Shown: in pieces, positions 1 through 8,008 of the stretch
How positions within the stretch are numbered: the first letter of the stretch is position 1
Layout: each line of letters starts with the position of its first letter
DNA from: Bacteroidetes bacterium UBA4414
GTDB lineage: Bacteria; Bacteroidota; Bacteroidia; Chitinophagales; Chitinophagaceae
NCBI GenBank assembly: GCA_002389765.1
Contig: DGQM01000024.1
Location: forward strand, 406,318 to 470,317
Direction of reading: 5' to 3'
DNA: 64,000 bases
Notes under the pieces: generated by a model
The model's database searches: none
Told to the model about the DNA's origin: nothing
The model's input: the letters and a program-made list of their open reading frames with translations, nothing else
Translations under genes and position numbers: made by a program

Positions 1-752
1 TGAAGCGCGCTGCTGTAAATCTGGAGCGCCTTCGCTGGATGACACAGACACCGGAAGAGAAGTATGTATTAGTAGATGTGCCATTGATGGAACTCTTCTT
101 CCGCATAAATGGTGAGAATGCCATGCACATGGAAGTGATTGTTGGTAAAACCATCAGGCAGACACCCAGCCTCAATGCAAATATGGCCAATGTTGTCATC
201 AACCCGCCATGGGGCGTACCGCCAACTATCATGAAGAAAGATGTACTACCGGGTATGGCACGCAGCGGACAGGCATACCTGAATAAGAAAGGCCTGAAAG
301 TATATGACATGAAGGGCAACAGGGTAAGTGCATCTGGAGTAAACAGTAATAACTACAAACGTTACGTCTTCCGCCAAGACCCGGGCGATGATAATGCATT
401 GGGTTATGTAAAATTCAACCTGCCGAATAAGTGGGATATATACCTGCACGATACGCCGCACCGCGAAGACTTTGGTAAGAAAGACCGCTTCTTAAGTTCA
501 GGTTGTGTGCGTGTGCAAAGACCTAAGGAACTGGCAGAGTTTATCCTTACAGAAATGGAAGGCAAGCGCTATCCGATATCAAGAATAGACAGTGTGATAA
601 CTACCAAGAAAACAAGGTACGAGGTACTGAAAAATAAGATACCGGTACACATCGTTTACCTCACTGCTTTTGAAGATACTACCGGTACACAGATACACTT
701 TATAACAGATGTGTACAAGCGCGATGCCAAGCTAAGTGCAATGTTACCATAA
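1..752 (+). CDS. L,D-transpeptidase, YcbB/ErfK type (5' end cut by window edge)
   Basis: This is the C-terminal part of a periplasmic L,D-transpeptidase that would form 3-3 (or protein-peptidoglycan) cross-links in murein. The reading frame is open back to the first base (KRAAVNLERLRW precedes the first Met at 39), and that scaffold segment is typical of the YcbB family, so the gene starts outside the window. The YkuD catalytic signature is present as SSGCVRVQRPKEL, with the nucleophile Cys encoded at 504-506. The downstream segment to residue 237 (counted from 39) is the usual family tail. It converges on the next gene with a 9-bp overlap of the two 3' ends. Family assignment is confident; the exact bond formed cannot be read from the sequence. 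Confidence 0.9.
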   Translation, partial: KRAAVNLERLRWMTQTPEEKYVLVDVPLMELFFRINGENAMHMEVIVGKTIRQTPSLNANMANVVINPPWGVPPTIMKKDVLPGMARSGQAYLNKKGLKVYDMKGNRVSASGVNSNNYKRYVFRQDPGDDNALGYVKFNLPNKWDIYLHDTPHREDFGKKDRFLSSGCVRVQRPKELAEFILTEMEGKRYPISRIDSVITTKKTRYEVLKNKIPVHIVYLTAFEDTTGTQIHFITDVYKRDAKLSAMLP

Positions 753-1589
753 TGGTAGCCTGATGGACGGAATCTCTTTTAACATGGCCTGCATACGCGG
801 GCCATATTCATATTCTACCACCGATGCTTTTTTCAGCATAGGGTAGTTGGCCGCAATATCCTGCGGAAGGTGGTTGATATTTTTCTTCAGCCAAACAGAA
901 GATTTCAAATACTGCTTTTGCGGGTAGTATATAAAAAGACATGTTCTGTCTTTTATATGATCTATCACCTTGTTAGATAGCTTGGCAGGTACAGCAGGGC
1001 ATCCCCAACTACGCCCCAGGCGCTCGTTACTGCAAATAAAATCTTTAGAAACATATTCAGCACCATGCACTACAATGTCGCGCTCATATGCCATGTTGTT
1101 AAAGCCCCTGTCCATACCATGCAGGTATAGCGAACGGCCATGGTCGCCATTGTAGGTATTACCCGTTACATAAAAACCGAGGCTGGTTTGGTGAGAGTTC
1201 ATTTTGTTCGAAAACTTCACGGCGTATTCTTCACCACTGCCTTGCCCATGGGCTACCAATGTGTGCAGCAATACTTTCTTCTGTGCAAGGTCTATAATCC
1301 ACATCCTGTTCTCGTTGGCAGAAAGTGAGAGGTCGCAGATTGTAAGTATTTGTTTATCACTGTTCAGCTTACCTGCACTTTGCAGGTTCAGGTAACCACG
1401 ATAAGCTTTTTCAAAAACAGCATAAGCGGGTAGCGAATTGCCATCGGCACAAATAGCGGAGTAAACATTTTCTATGTGCATATCTGCAGCAGTACTGCTG
1501 ATGCCCATACCCTCATCTGCGTAAGAAGCGGTTGGTGTGTTTAGTATCAGCAGGGATGCCATTGCCCACAAAATCAATTCCTTCATCAT
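744..1589 (-). CDS. Secreted YkuD_2-type L,D-transpeptidase catalytic protein
   Basis: The 281-residue protein has a hydrophobic N-terminus (about residues 5-24, ending ASYA) consistent with a Sec signal peptide. The catalytic core carries YLHGMDRGFNN, the conserved His in IVVHGAEYV (H175) and GRSWGCPAV with the candidate nucleophile C197. This is the pattern of the YkuD_2 (PF13645-like) murein L,D-transpeptidase catalytic family. It therefore acts on peptidoglycan in the periplasm. It converges with a YcbB-type transpeptidase, so two distinct L,D-transpeptidase families sit tail to tail. A TAnnTTTG promoter box lies at 1624-1631. The substrate is not inferable. Confidence 0.88.
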   Translation of the reverse strand: MMKELILWAMASLLILNTPTASYADEGMGISSTAADMHIENVYSAICADGNSLPAYAVFEKAYRGYLNLQSAGKLNSDKQILTICDLSLSANENRMWIIDLAQKKVLLHTLVAHGQGSGEEYAVKFSNKMNSHQTSLGFYVTGNTYNGDHGRSLYLHGMDRGFNNMAYERDIVVHGAEYVSKDFICSNERLGRSWGCPAVPAKLSNKVIDHIKDRTCLFIYYPQKQYLKSSVWLKKNINHLPQDIAANYPMLKKASVVEYEYGPRMQAMLKEIPSIRLPLW

Positions 1590-1623
1590 CCTTTCTTTGT
1601 TTTGAAATCTGTAATGGATAATT

Positions 1624-1631
1624 CAAAGATA
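1624..1631 (-). promoter_or_regulatory. -7 promoter box of the YkuD_2 gene
   Basis: Read on the minus strand this is TATCTTTG, an exact match to the Bacteroidota TAnnTTTG box, 35 bp before the start codon. Confidence 0.55.
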
Positions 1632-1697
1632 TATATATGAGCCATCGGCTGTTGTTAACAGATGTTCGTTTTAACGGTGGTTTAACAGGCTTTTATT

Positions 1698-1711
1698 TTA
1701 GATTAATCTAA
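1698..1711. repeat. 14-bp perfect palindrome, possible operator
   Basis: TTAGATTAATCTAA is its own reverse complement. It lies in the divergent intergenic region about 58 bp upstream of the thiolase promoter box. An operator role is inferred only from symmetry and position. Confidence 0.4.
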
Positions 1712-1768
1712 TAAGTATGCTGTCATAAGGACAATTTATACAGATACATTACCATATCTTTTTTTCCG

Positions 1769-1776
1769 TACATTTG
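1769..1776 (+). promoter_or_regulatory. -7 promoter box of the thiolase gene
   Basis: TACATTTG matches TAnnTTTG exactly and ends 24 bp before the ATG at 1801. Confidence 0.6.
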
Positions 1777-1800
1777 GCGCGTCTTAAAAAATTTTCTTTT

Positions 1801-2979
1801 ATGAAAGAAGTGTATATCGTATCGGCTGTGCGTACTGCAATGGGCGCATGGGGTGGTGCTTTAAAAGATTTCTCTGCTACGCAACTGGGTTCAATTGCTA
1901 TCAAAGGTGCTATCAATAAAATTGGTCTTAATCCTGAAGAAGTAAATGAAGTACTGATGGGTTGTGTACTGCAAGGTAACCTGGGTCAGGCTCCGGCTCG
2001 CCAGGCTGCACGTTTTGCAGGTATTCCAGACAATGTACCATGTACTACTGTAAACAAAGTATGTGCAAGTGGTATGAAAGCTATTATGCAAGGTGCACAG
2101 GCTATCATGCTGGGCGATGCTGATGTAGTAGTAGCAGGTGGTATGGAAAGCATGAGCAATGTACCTTTCTACAACGCAAACCTGCGTTGGGGTAGCAAGT
2201 ATGGTAACGTAACACTGATAGACGGTCTTGCAAAAGACGGCCTGACAGATGTGTACCACAACTACCCGATGGGTAATGCTGCTGAACTGTGCGCTAAAGA
2301 ATGCAACATCAGCCGCGAAGCACAGGACGAGTTTGCTATTGAAAGCTACAAACGCAGCCAGGCTGCTTGGGAAGCAGGCAAATTTGCTGAAGAGATAGTA
2401 CCGGTAGAAATTCCGAATAAAAAAGGCGACCCGATTGTTTTCGCGAAAGACGAAGATCCTTGGAACGTTAAGTTTGATAAAATACCACAACTGAAATCTG
2501 CTTTCGTAAAAGACGGTAGCGTAACTGCCGCTAACGCAAGTACGATGAATGACGGTGCTGCTGCACTGGTGCTGATGAGCAAAGAAAAAGCAGAGGCACT
2601 GGGTATTAAACCAATCGCAAAAATAAAAGGCTATGCAGATGCTGAACAAGCACCTGAGTGGTTTACAACTACACCATCTGTAGCGGTACCTAAAGCGGTT
2701 GCTAAAGCTGGCCTGAAAATGGAAGACATCAACTACTTCGAACTGAATGAAGCATTCAGTGTAGTAGGTTTGGTAAACATGCAGAAAATGAACCTGAAGC
2801 CTGAACAGGTAAACGTAAATGGCGGTGCTGTATCGTTGGGCCACCCATTGGGTGCGAGCGGTGCGCGTATCATCGTTACGCTCCTGAGCGTACTGAACCA
2901 GAATGGTGGTAAGTACGGTGCTGCTGGTATCTGTAACGGTGGCGGTGGCGCAAGCGCTGTTGTTATCGAGAAAATGTAA
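1801..2979 (+). CDS. Acetyl-CoA C-acetyltransferase (thiolase)
   Basis: A 392-residue cytoplasmic thiolase, the normal family length. It condenses two acetyl-CoA (or cleaves acetoacetyl-CoA), at the junction of beta-oxidation, ketone-body and isoprenoid/PHB precursor metabolism. All three catalytic elements are visible: the acyl-accepting C88 in NKVCASGMKA, H348 in SLGHPLGASG and C378 in GICNGGGGAS. The ATG at 1801 is preferred over an in-frame TTG at 1774, which would lie inside the promoter box and add nine residues not typical of thiolases. It is monocistronic: its own promoter lies before it and a strong terminator follows at 3017-3047. Specificity for acetoacetyl-CoA versus longer 3-ketoacyl-CoA is inferred from similarity only. 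Confidence 0.93.
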   Translation: MKEVYIVSAVRTAMGAWGGALKDFSATQLGSIAIKGAINKIGLNPEEVNEVLMGCVLQGNLGQAPARQAARFAGIPDNVPCTTVNKVCASGMKAIMQGAQAIMLGDADVVVAGGMESMSNVPFYNANLRWGSKYGNVTLIDGLAKDGLTDVYHNYPMGNAAELCAKECNISREAQDEFAIESYKRSQAAWEAGKFAEEIVPVEIPNKKGDPIVFAKDEDPWNVKFDKIPQLKSAFVKDGSVTAANASTMNDGAAALVLMSKEKAEALGIKPIAKIKGYADAEQAPEWFTTTPSVAVPKAVAKAGLKMEDINYFELNEAFSVVGLVNMQKMNLKPEQVNVNGGAVSLGHPLGASGARIIVTLLSVLNQNGGKYGAAGICNGGGGASAVVIEKM

Positions 2980-3016
2980 TCAGTTGACTGGGTTGACCAG
3001 TTAATTAGTATATACT

Positions 3017-3047
3017 AAAAGCCGCTACGATGAGTAGCGGCTTTTTT
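3017..3047 (+). terminator. Rho-independent terminator after the thiolase
   Basis: A perfect 12-bp stem (AAAAGCCGCTAC / GTAGCGGCTTTT) with a 5-base loop, running into a T tract. Confidence 0.85.
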
Positions 3048-3061
3048 GTGTAGATTTAAAT

Positions 3062-3514
3062 ATGGATTTAGAACAAGATGACCTGGCACTTGTAATAAAA
3101 TGTGACGAAGGTAAATTGGAGATTAAACCGTTAAGGTATGAATATCCTAATTCTAGTGATGCTTCTGATAGAAGCTGGATATTTACAGCAGTAGCCGTAA
3201 AGGTTAATGGTTTTATAGGTAGTTACACAACATTGATACAAGATGTTGAGTTTGCAATTTTATGCAAAGAGTTGAAGTATTGTTACGGAGACTTAAATAA
3301 GGAATTTGAATTCAGGAATATTGAGCGCGACCTCAGATTGAAAATCAAGGGTGATGGGCTTGGTCATTTCTTTGTTAATGTAGATTGCGAACAACAACAT
3401 GTAAGACTGAGTATTGAAATGATGTTTGATCAGTCATTTCTTCCAAAAATGATAGAAAATTTGGAAGAGATTAATAAACGATATCCATACAACAGAAAGA
3501 TGTTTTCTATATAA
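3062..3514 (+). CDS. Small hypothetical protein resembling WapI-type immunity proteins
   Basis: A 150-residue cytoplasmic protein without signal peptide or membrane segment, visibly more AT-rich than its neighbours. The ordering of features resembles the WapI-family immunity fold as I recall it: an acidic beta-rich N-terminus, an FIGSYTTLIQDVEFAILCKEL segment, GLGHFFVNVDC, then LSIEMMFDQSFLPKMIENLEEI. No catalytic motif is seen. There is no WapI/Rhs toxin gene beside it, so if the assignment is right it is an orphan immunity gene. It sits alone between two hairpin terminators. The assignment is from memory of the family and is tentative. Confidence 0.6.
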   Translation: MDLEQDDLALVIKCDEGKLEIKPLRYEYPNSSDASDRSWIFTAVAVKVNGFIGSYTTLIQDVEFAILCKELKYCYGDLNKEFEFRNIERDLRLKIKGDGLGHFFVNVDCEQQHVRLSIEMMFDQSFLPKMIENLEEINKRYPYNRKMFSI

Positions 3515-3584
3515 TTCTATTTCTTGCTCATAGTTCACTATTCATTGCATTATTAGCATTACAGCAACAATATAAAAACCTGAA

Positions 3585-3605
3585 AGCCCCGCACGAAGCG
3601 GGGCT
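3585..3605. terminator. Probable bidirectional terminator hairpin
   Basis: AGCCCCGC / GCGGGGCT stem with a 5-base loop lies between convergent genes. T-rich sequence follows more clearly on the minus strand, so it may serve the DUF2202 gene as well. Confidence 0.6.
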
Positions 3606-3631
3606 ATCTTCTTAAAAACCAATCAATCTAC

Positions 3632-4267
3632 TCACTCTTTACCCATTTCTTTCGGGCTGTTTATTATCGCATCCATTTCGCTTTGTGTTATGTATTGCGG
3701 TGCATAGCTACCGCCACGACTTGTTATTTGGCTATAGAATTCGCGCATGTGGTTGCGGCTGCCTTTTGCCAGATTATCATATACGCTTATTATATCTGCA
3801 TTGCTTATTTTTTCTTTCGCAATCCTGATGTCGTACAGGTCCATATCTTCTATGGTTGCGCCAACTGTCAGTGCATCCATCAGGCTGATGTCGCCTTTTG
3901 CAATCAACGTGTTATACAGGTTTTGTAATTCAGCATTTTTAAAAACACCGGCAGCATTGTTCCCTACAGGGTCTGCAATACCATAAGTGTTTAACAAGCC
4001 TAGTACTGCATTCATATGATTTTGTTCACTACTGCTGATATTGCTATAAATGCTTAACCCCCATTTGTTCAACATATAGGTATATACATCGCGTGCCAGT
4101 TTTTCTTCCTCACGCATGTGCAGCAAGCTTTCTTTTTCATAGTCTGTCAGCGTGGTAGTTGTTGCCGATGGTGTTATATTATTGCTGTCGCTTTTTTTGC
4201 AAGACATCAATACAAACGGTGCTGCAATCAGCAGCATTACGGCGGTTACATTCAGCAGCTTTTTCAT
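3632..4267 (-). CDS. DUF2202 ferritin-like lipoprotein
   Basis: A 211-residue protein with a lipoprotein signal (hydrophobic residues 5-22, lipobox LMSC, C22), so it is expected to be anchored to a membrane facing the periplasm. After a short Ser/Thr linker comes a helical DUF2202 domain with ferritin-like acidic/His positions: LLHMREEEKLARDVY, SSEQNHMNAVLG, ATIEDMDLYDI and GSRNHMREFYSQI. DUF2202 proteins are ferritin-superfamily members of uncertain function, so metal binding is likely and a redox role is inference. It is a single gene with a TAGCTTTG promoter box at 4312-4319. Confidence 0.85.
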   Translation of the reverse strand: MKKLLNVTAVMLLIAAPFVLMSCKKSDSNNITPSATTTTLTDYEKESLLHMREEEKLARDVYTYMLNKWGLSIYSNISSSEQNHMNAVLGLLNTYGIADPVGNNAAGVFKNAELQNLYNTLIAKGDISLMDALTVGATIEDMDLYDIRIAKEKISNADIISVYDNLAKGSRNHMREFYSQITSRGGSYAPQYITQSEMDAIINSPKEMGKE

Positions 4268-4311
4268 AGTTGTTCTGTTTTTGCTTTATGAAAACAATAT
4301 CGTTTCCAATT

Positions 4312-4319
4312 CAAAGCTA
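4312..4319 (-). promoter_or_regulatory. -7 promoter box of the DUF2202 gene
   Basis: The minus strand reads TAGCTTTG, an exact TAnnTTTG match 45 bp upstream of the start. Confidence 0.5.
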
Positions 4320-4401
4320 CTATGTGTACTATGCATGGATGGTAACATTTGTAACACGTACCGAGTTTGTGAAAGCATTAACAGTTCAGCCTGCTTTCAT
4401 A

Positions 4402-4415
4402 ACTTTATACAAAGT
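4402..4415. promoter_or_regulatory. Possible MerR-type dyad operator
   Basis: ACTTT-ATAC-AAAGT is an inverted repeat ending 8 bp before the merR start. MerR proteins bind short dyads in their own promoters. The assignment is positional only. Confidence 0.3.
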
Positions 4416-4423
4416 TTCTACAC

Positions 4424-4822
4424 ATGCTTATTGGTCAACTATCAAGACTTACAGGTTTTTCGCGCGATACTATCCGTTATTACGAGAAGATAGGTTTGAT
4501 TGTATTGCCACGAAAAGCGCGCAAGGAGAATAATTACAAAGACTATCCCGAAGAAGTATTGCAACAACTAAAAGCTATCCGCAAATACAAAGAGCTTGGC
4601 TTTACGCTGGAAGAAATACGTGAGTTGCTGGTGTTGCAATCTATCAAAGTGCTGGATGTATCTAAACTGCTGCAACTGATAGAGATAAAAATAACAGGTG
4701 TGGACGAAGAGATAGAACGCCTGCATGCCATGCGTATGCAACTAAGCAAAGCAAGACAGGCACTCTATGAAAAACGAACTAACCACACCATAGAACTCCC
4801 TGAAATGAAACTGGCTGCTTAG
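4424..4822 (+). CDS. MerR-family transcriptional regulator
   Basis: A 132-residue regulator. The N-terminal winged helix-turn-helix is clear: IGQLSRLTGFSRDTIRYYEKIGL (about residues 3-25), followed by the wing (ENNYKDYPEEVLQQL) and the FTLEEIRELLVL helix. The C-terminal part is a dimerising coiled coil with no Cys residue, so it is unlikely to be one of the thiol-based metal sensors of the family; the inducer is unknown. Its 3' end overlaps the clpP-like gene by 4 bp on the opposite strand. No obvious target gene is divergently adjacent other than the DUF2202 lipoprotein, which may be a target. Confidence 0.88.
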   Translation: MLIGQLSRLTGFSRDTIRYYEKIGLIVLPRKARKENNYKDYPEEVLQQLKAIRKYKELGFTLEEIRELLVLQSIKVLDVSKLLQLIEIKITGVDEEIERLHAMRMQLSKARQALYEKRTNHTIELPEMKLAA

Positions 4823-5400
4823 CCCGCCATCTTATCTACAATGCCGTAGGCAATGGCTTCTTCTGCATTCATCCAGTAGTCGCGATCAAAATCGCGCATG
4901 ATGGTTTTTACATCTTTGCCACAATTGGCTGCCAATATACGCGCGCTCAGTTCTTTTGTTTTCATTATCTGCTGTGCGTGTATTTCTATATCCTTTGCCC
5001 TTGCCTGAAAGCCACCCATACCCGGTTGGTGTATCATTACCTCTGCAGTAGGGAATATGTAACGATTGCCTTTCTCTCCCGCAGATAATAGTATAGAACC
5101 CATAGATGCTGCAAAGCCTGTGCAGTAGGTGTACACAGGTGCAGAGATGCTGTTCATGGTATCGTATATGGTATTGCCGGCAGTTACCACACCGCCCGGG
5201 CTGTTGATGTAAAAATGTATCGGTGCTTCACCATCTTGCTCGTTGAGGTAGTAGAATTGCTCCACAATAGTGCGCGCGCTTTCATCCTCAACCATCCCCC
5301 AAAGAAATACCTTGCGCTGTTGCAGCAGGCTTCGTTGCACAATATTGCTAACCCTTGTTAACTGTTCTGTAACTATATCCATACCTGTTTTTTTGTACAA
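4819..5400 (-). CDS. ClpP-family ATP-dependent protease subunit (paralogue with unusual N-terminus)
   Basis: A 193-residue serine protease core of the Clp machine, which degrades proteins delivered by a Clp/Hsp100 ATPase. The triad is present: S99 in GFAASMGS, H124 in MIHQPG, and D174 in FDRDYWM (aligned to E. coli S97, H122 and D171). The INSPGG oxyanion element is at about 65-70. The N-terminus reads MDIVTEQLTRVSNIVQRSLL and lacks the usual ClpP pro-region and axial-loop sequence (PMVIEQT..ER..DIYSRLL). There is no clpX beside it, whereas the main clpP is normally paired with clpX. I infer a second, specialised ClpP. Start choice is uncertain between MYKKTGM and MDIV. Confidence 0.88.
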   Translation of the reverse strand: MYKKTGMDIVTEQLTRVSNIVQRSLLQQRKVFLWGMVEDESARTIVEQFYYLNEQDGEAPIHFYINSPGGVVTAGNTIYDTMNSISAPVYTYCTGFAASMGSILLSAGEKGNRYIFPTAEVMIHQPGMGGFQARAKDIEIHAQQIMKTKELSARILAANCGKDVKTIMRDFDRDYWMNAEEAIAYGIVDKMAG

Positions 5401-5421
5401 GTATAAGGGGTGGAGTATAGT

Positions 5422-7086
5422 CTATGGTTTTGGTTTCTTTGCAAGAAATGCTTCAAACTCTTTCAACGAAAAACTACTCAAATTATGCTTTGCAGTCAGC
5501 CCGCCTTTTTGTGCAGCCATCACACCAAAATATACATCGTCAAAACCACCAATTACGTGTGCATCGGGGTCTATAGATAAAAGCGCGCCTTGCTGCATGG
5601 CATATTCTACCCATGTCCAGTCAAGGTCCAGCCTGCGTGGGTGGGCGTTTATTTCTATCACCACATTATGCTTTACGCACTCGTCTATTATCATTTTATG
5701 GTCCAGCGGATAACCCTCGCGGCTTAGCAATAGTCTGCCCGTAGGGTGACCGAGTATAGTTGTGTACGGATTGCGAATAGCTGTCAAAACACGTTCCATA
5801 GCTCGCTCCTGTGTCATCTTCAGGTTGCTGTGTACTGATGCAATCACGAGGTCGAATGTTTTGAGTACGCTCTCATTGTAATCGAGGCTACCATCACCCA
5901 ATATATCTGCTTCCACACTCTTAAAAATGCGGAATGGCGCGAGCTTTGCATTCAGGTTATCAATCTCTGTTTGTTGTGCAGCAATGCGTTCAGGGCTTAA
6001 TCCATTGGCATAGTAAGCACTCTGCGAGTGGTCGCTGATAACAAGGTATTCATAGCCCTTATCCATACAGGCTTTAGCCATGTCTGCAATAGTATTCATA
6101 CCGTCGCTCCATGTGCTGTGGTTGTGTATGATGCCTTTGATGTCTGTTGGTTGAATGACTTGCTGCAGGCTGTTCTTGGCTGCTTTATCAAGCACCTCTG
6201 CAAATTCTCTTTGTGCAGCCGGGATGTATTGCAAACCGTTTGCCTCAAAGATGGCTTCTTCACTTGCTGGGCTTTCAGGTATTTTATAACGTTCGTTGAA
6301 AGCCTGCAAAAAAGCATCGCTGCAACAAGTATTGAAGAGGGTAGTATAGAATGATGCAGTACTTGTACAATGCACTTTTATCAATGGCTGATTCGGTGCA
6401 TTTACCAATAGCACATCGCCCTGTGCTTCTATCTTAATACCGGGTGTTATACCAAATTGTTGTTGTATGGTTGCAGCAGGTGTATCTGTTACGATATCTA
6501 TGCACTCAACGGTTGGCATCTGCCTTCTGTATGCGCCTGATAGTGAAAATAGCTTGCCTGCATTAGCTCTGCCAAGTTGTGTGGTGAGTGTATTGGCAAT
6601 GCCTTGTACTTCTGCCCACAAATGGAAGCCTTGATTGGCACGAATGAAAGTGATATTTTGTAAAATAGCTTCCTGTGTTTTAGCACCAAATCCTTTGAAG
6701 TTAGTAAGGCGGTTTTCATTGCACGCATATTCCAGTTCGCCCACGCTTTCTATGCCCATCTCTTTCCATATCACCGCTACTTTCTTTGGGCCAAGGCCTT
6801 TTATCTGCATAATGTCCAGCACGCCCTGTGGTGTGCGTGCCAGTATTTCTTCAAGAGGAGATAACTTACCTGTGGTTTGCAGCTCGCGTATATAGCGTCC
6901 CATACTTTCGCCGATGCCTTTCTGTGCAAACAGTTCGGCATCGTCCATATCTGCTACTTCTTTCTCAAATTTCTCCAGATAAAAAGAGGCAACACCAAAA
7001 GACTTGGAACGGAAAGCATTTTCTCCGTGCAAGTCCATCAGCTTGGATAAAAAACTAAAGTGGTCGGCTATTTCGTAATTGGTCAT
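5422..7086 (-). CDS. PolX-like protein with intact PHP nuclease and eroded polymerase site
   Basis: A 554-residue protein with the layout of bacterial family-X DNA polymerase: helix-hairpin-helix region (about 1-150, QKGIGESMGRYI, IKGLGPKKV, FKGFGAKTQEAI), Pol-beta-like palm (about 155-260) and C-terminal PHP phosphoesterase (about 315-550). The PHP metal motifs are intact: HNHSTWSDG at 321, SDHS at 351, EADIL at 392, and later SVHSN, GHPTGRLL and INAHPRR. In the palm, GSYRR..GDID is replaced by G184-A-Y-R-R and E194-C-I-D, so the first metal-binding Asp is Cys195, and the third Asp position reads V238-H-C. It probably keeps 3'-5' exonuclease/phosphoesterase activity in DNA repair but not nucleotide addition. 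The latter is inference. Confidence 0.88.
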   Translation of the reverse strand: MTNYEIADHFSFLSKLMDLHGENAFRSKSFGVASFYLEKFEKEVADMDDAELFAQKGIGESMGRYIRELQTTGKLSPLEEILARTPQGVLDIMQIKGLGPKKVAVIWKEMGIESVGELEYACNENRLTNFKGFGAKTQEAILQNITFIRANQGFHLWAEVQGIANTLTTQLGRANAGKLFSLSGAYRRQMPTVECIDIVTDTPAATIQQQFGITPGIKIEAQGDVLLVNAPNQPLIKVHCTSTASFYTTLFNTCCSDAFLQAFNERYKIPESPASEEAIFEANGLQYIPAAQREFAEVLDKAAKNSLQQVIQPTDIKGIIHNHSTWSDGMNTIADMAKACMDKGYEYLVISDHSQSAYYANGLSPERIAAQQTEIDNLNAKLAPFRIFKSVEADILGDGSLDYNESVLKTFDLVIASVHSNLKMTQERAMERVLTAIRNPYTTILGHPTGRLLLSREGYPLDHKMIIDECVKHNVVIEINAHPRRLDLDWTWVEYAMQQGALLSIDPDAHVIGGFDDVYFGVMAAQKGGLTAKHNLSSFSLKEFEAFLAKKPKP

Positions 7087-7183
7087 TTCTTCAATTGAAA
7101 AAGTAAAAGTAAAAAAGCAAAATGGTGCGTATCACTTTCGTTGTCAAAAGTGCCAATTCAGAACCATAATATGAAATGATTTT

Positions 7184-7879
7184 TTACACAGCGTTTGCAG
7201 CAATGCGCTCATCTACCCAACCAATCACTTTTTCAAGCTGCTCTTCGCGCGTCAAGTTGCTGTTGTCCAAAACTACAGCATCGTCAGCCTGCCTCAGCGG
7301 ACTTTCAGCGCGATTGCTGTCTATATAGTCGCGCATTTCCAAATTGTGCTTTACTTCTTCCAGTGTTATGTTGGGGTTGGTGGCATACAGCTCCTGAAAG
7401 CGACGCTTTACCCTTACCTCCGGAGATGCTGTCATGAATATCTTCAGCTCTGCATCCGGGAATACTGTAGTGCCTATATCGCGGCCATCCATAACGATGC
7501 CACGTTTTTTGCCCAGTTTTTTTTGCTGTGCGGTGGCAAATGCACGTACTTCTTTGATGGCGGCTACTTCGCTTACTTTTTCTGCTACAATCATATCGCG
7601 GATGTAGTGTTCTACATTCTCATCATTCAGTTGTATCTCAGACTTATTACTGGACTCGTTAAATGCAAATGATAGATGAATATCCGCAAGTGCTTTTAGT
7701 ATCTCATCACTTTCTTTGAAGTCAACATTATTGCGCAGAAAATAGAGTGTGATGGCACGATACATAGCACCGCTGTCTATATAGTTATATTCCAATCTTG
7801 CAGCCAGTTCTTTCGCCACTGTGCTCTTGCCACAAGATGAGTATCCGTCTATTGCTATGATGATTTTCGGCTTTGCCAT
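7184..7879 (-). CDS. cmk: (d)CMP kinase
   Basis: A 231-residue nucleotide kinase that phosphorylates CMP and dCMP, in pyrimidine salvage and supply. The P-loop is GYSSCGKST at residues 12-20. NYIDSGAMYRA, GIVMDGRDIGT and the lid segment with MRDYIDSNRAESPLRQADDAVVLD are diagnostic of Cmk and bind the CMP base. Length is standard. Its upstream neighbour on the same strand is an M20 dipeptidase, separated by two terminators, so cmk is probably transcribed on its own. Confidence 0.95.
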   Translation of the reverse strand: MAKPKIIIAIDGYSSCGKSTVAKELAARLEYNYIDSGAMYRAITLYFLRNNVDFKESDEILKALADIHLSFAFNESSNKSEIQLNDENVEHYIRDMIVAEKVSEVAAIKEVRAFATAQQKKLGKKRGIVMDGRDIGTTVFPDAELKIFMTASPEVRVKRRFQELYATNPNITLEEVKHNLEMRDYIDSNRAESPLRQADDAVVLDNSNLTREEQLEKVIGWVDERIAANAV

Positions 7880-7944
7880 TGTTGCAAATTTCCGTCATCT
7901 TAACGGGAATAAAAACATTGTGTTTGTTATAAAATAGTGGTAAA

Positions 7945-7975
7945 TTAAAATGGCACCCATCGGGTGCCATTTTAA
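7945..7975. terminator. Perfect 14-bp hairpin terminator
   Basis: TTAAAATGGCACCC (7945-7958) pairs perfectly with 7962-7975 around a 3-base loop. It is flanked by A/T runs on both sides and lies downstream of the dipeptidase on the minus strand. Confidence 0.7.
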
Positions 7976-7985
7976 TGAATATTTC

Positions 7986-8005
7986 AAAGCCCCTTCAGGG
8001 GTTTT
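7986..8005 (-). terminator. Terminator hairpin directly after the dipeptidase stop
   Basis: On the minus strand AAACCCC-TGAA-GGGGCTTT follows the dipeptidase stop codon within a few bases, upstream of a second hairpin at 7945-7975. Confidence 0.5.
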
Positions 8006-8008
8006 GGG

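Noticed and set aside
1774..1800. Upstream TTG start for the thiolase
   Set aside because: It would start inside the promoter box and add a lead not found in thiolases; the ATG at 1801 fits the family.
1891..2844. Long antisense open frame opposite the thiolase (about 317 codons)
   Set aside because: It is Cys/Phe/Tyr/His-rich, with no family resemblance, and lies fully inside a conserved gene; it is a codon-usage shadow.
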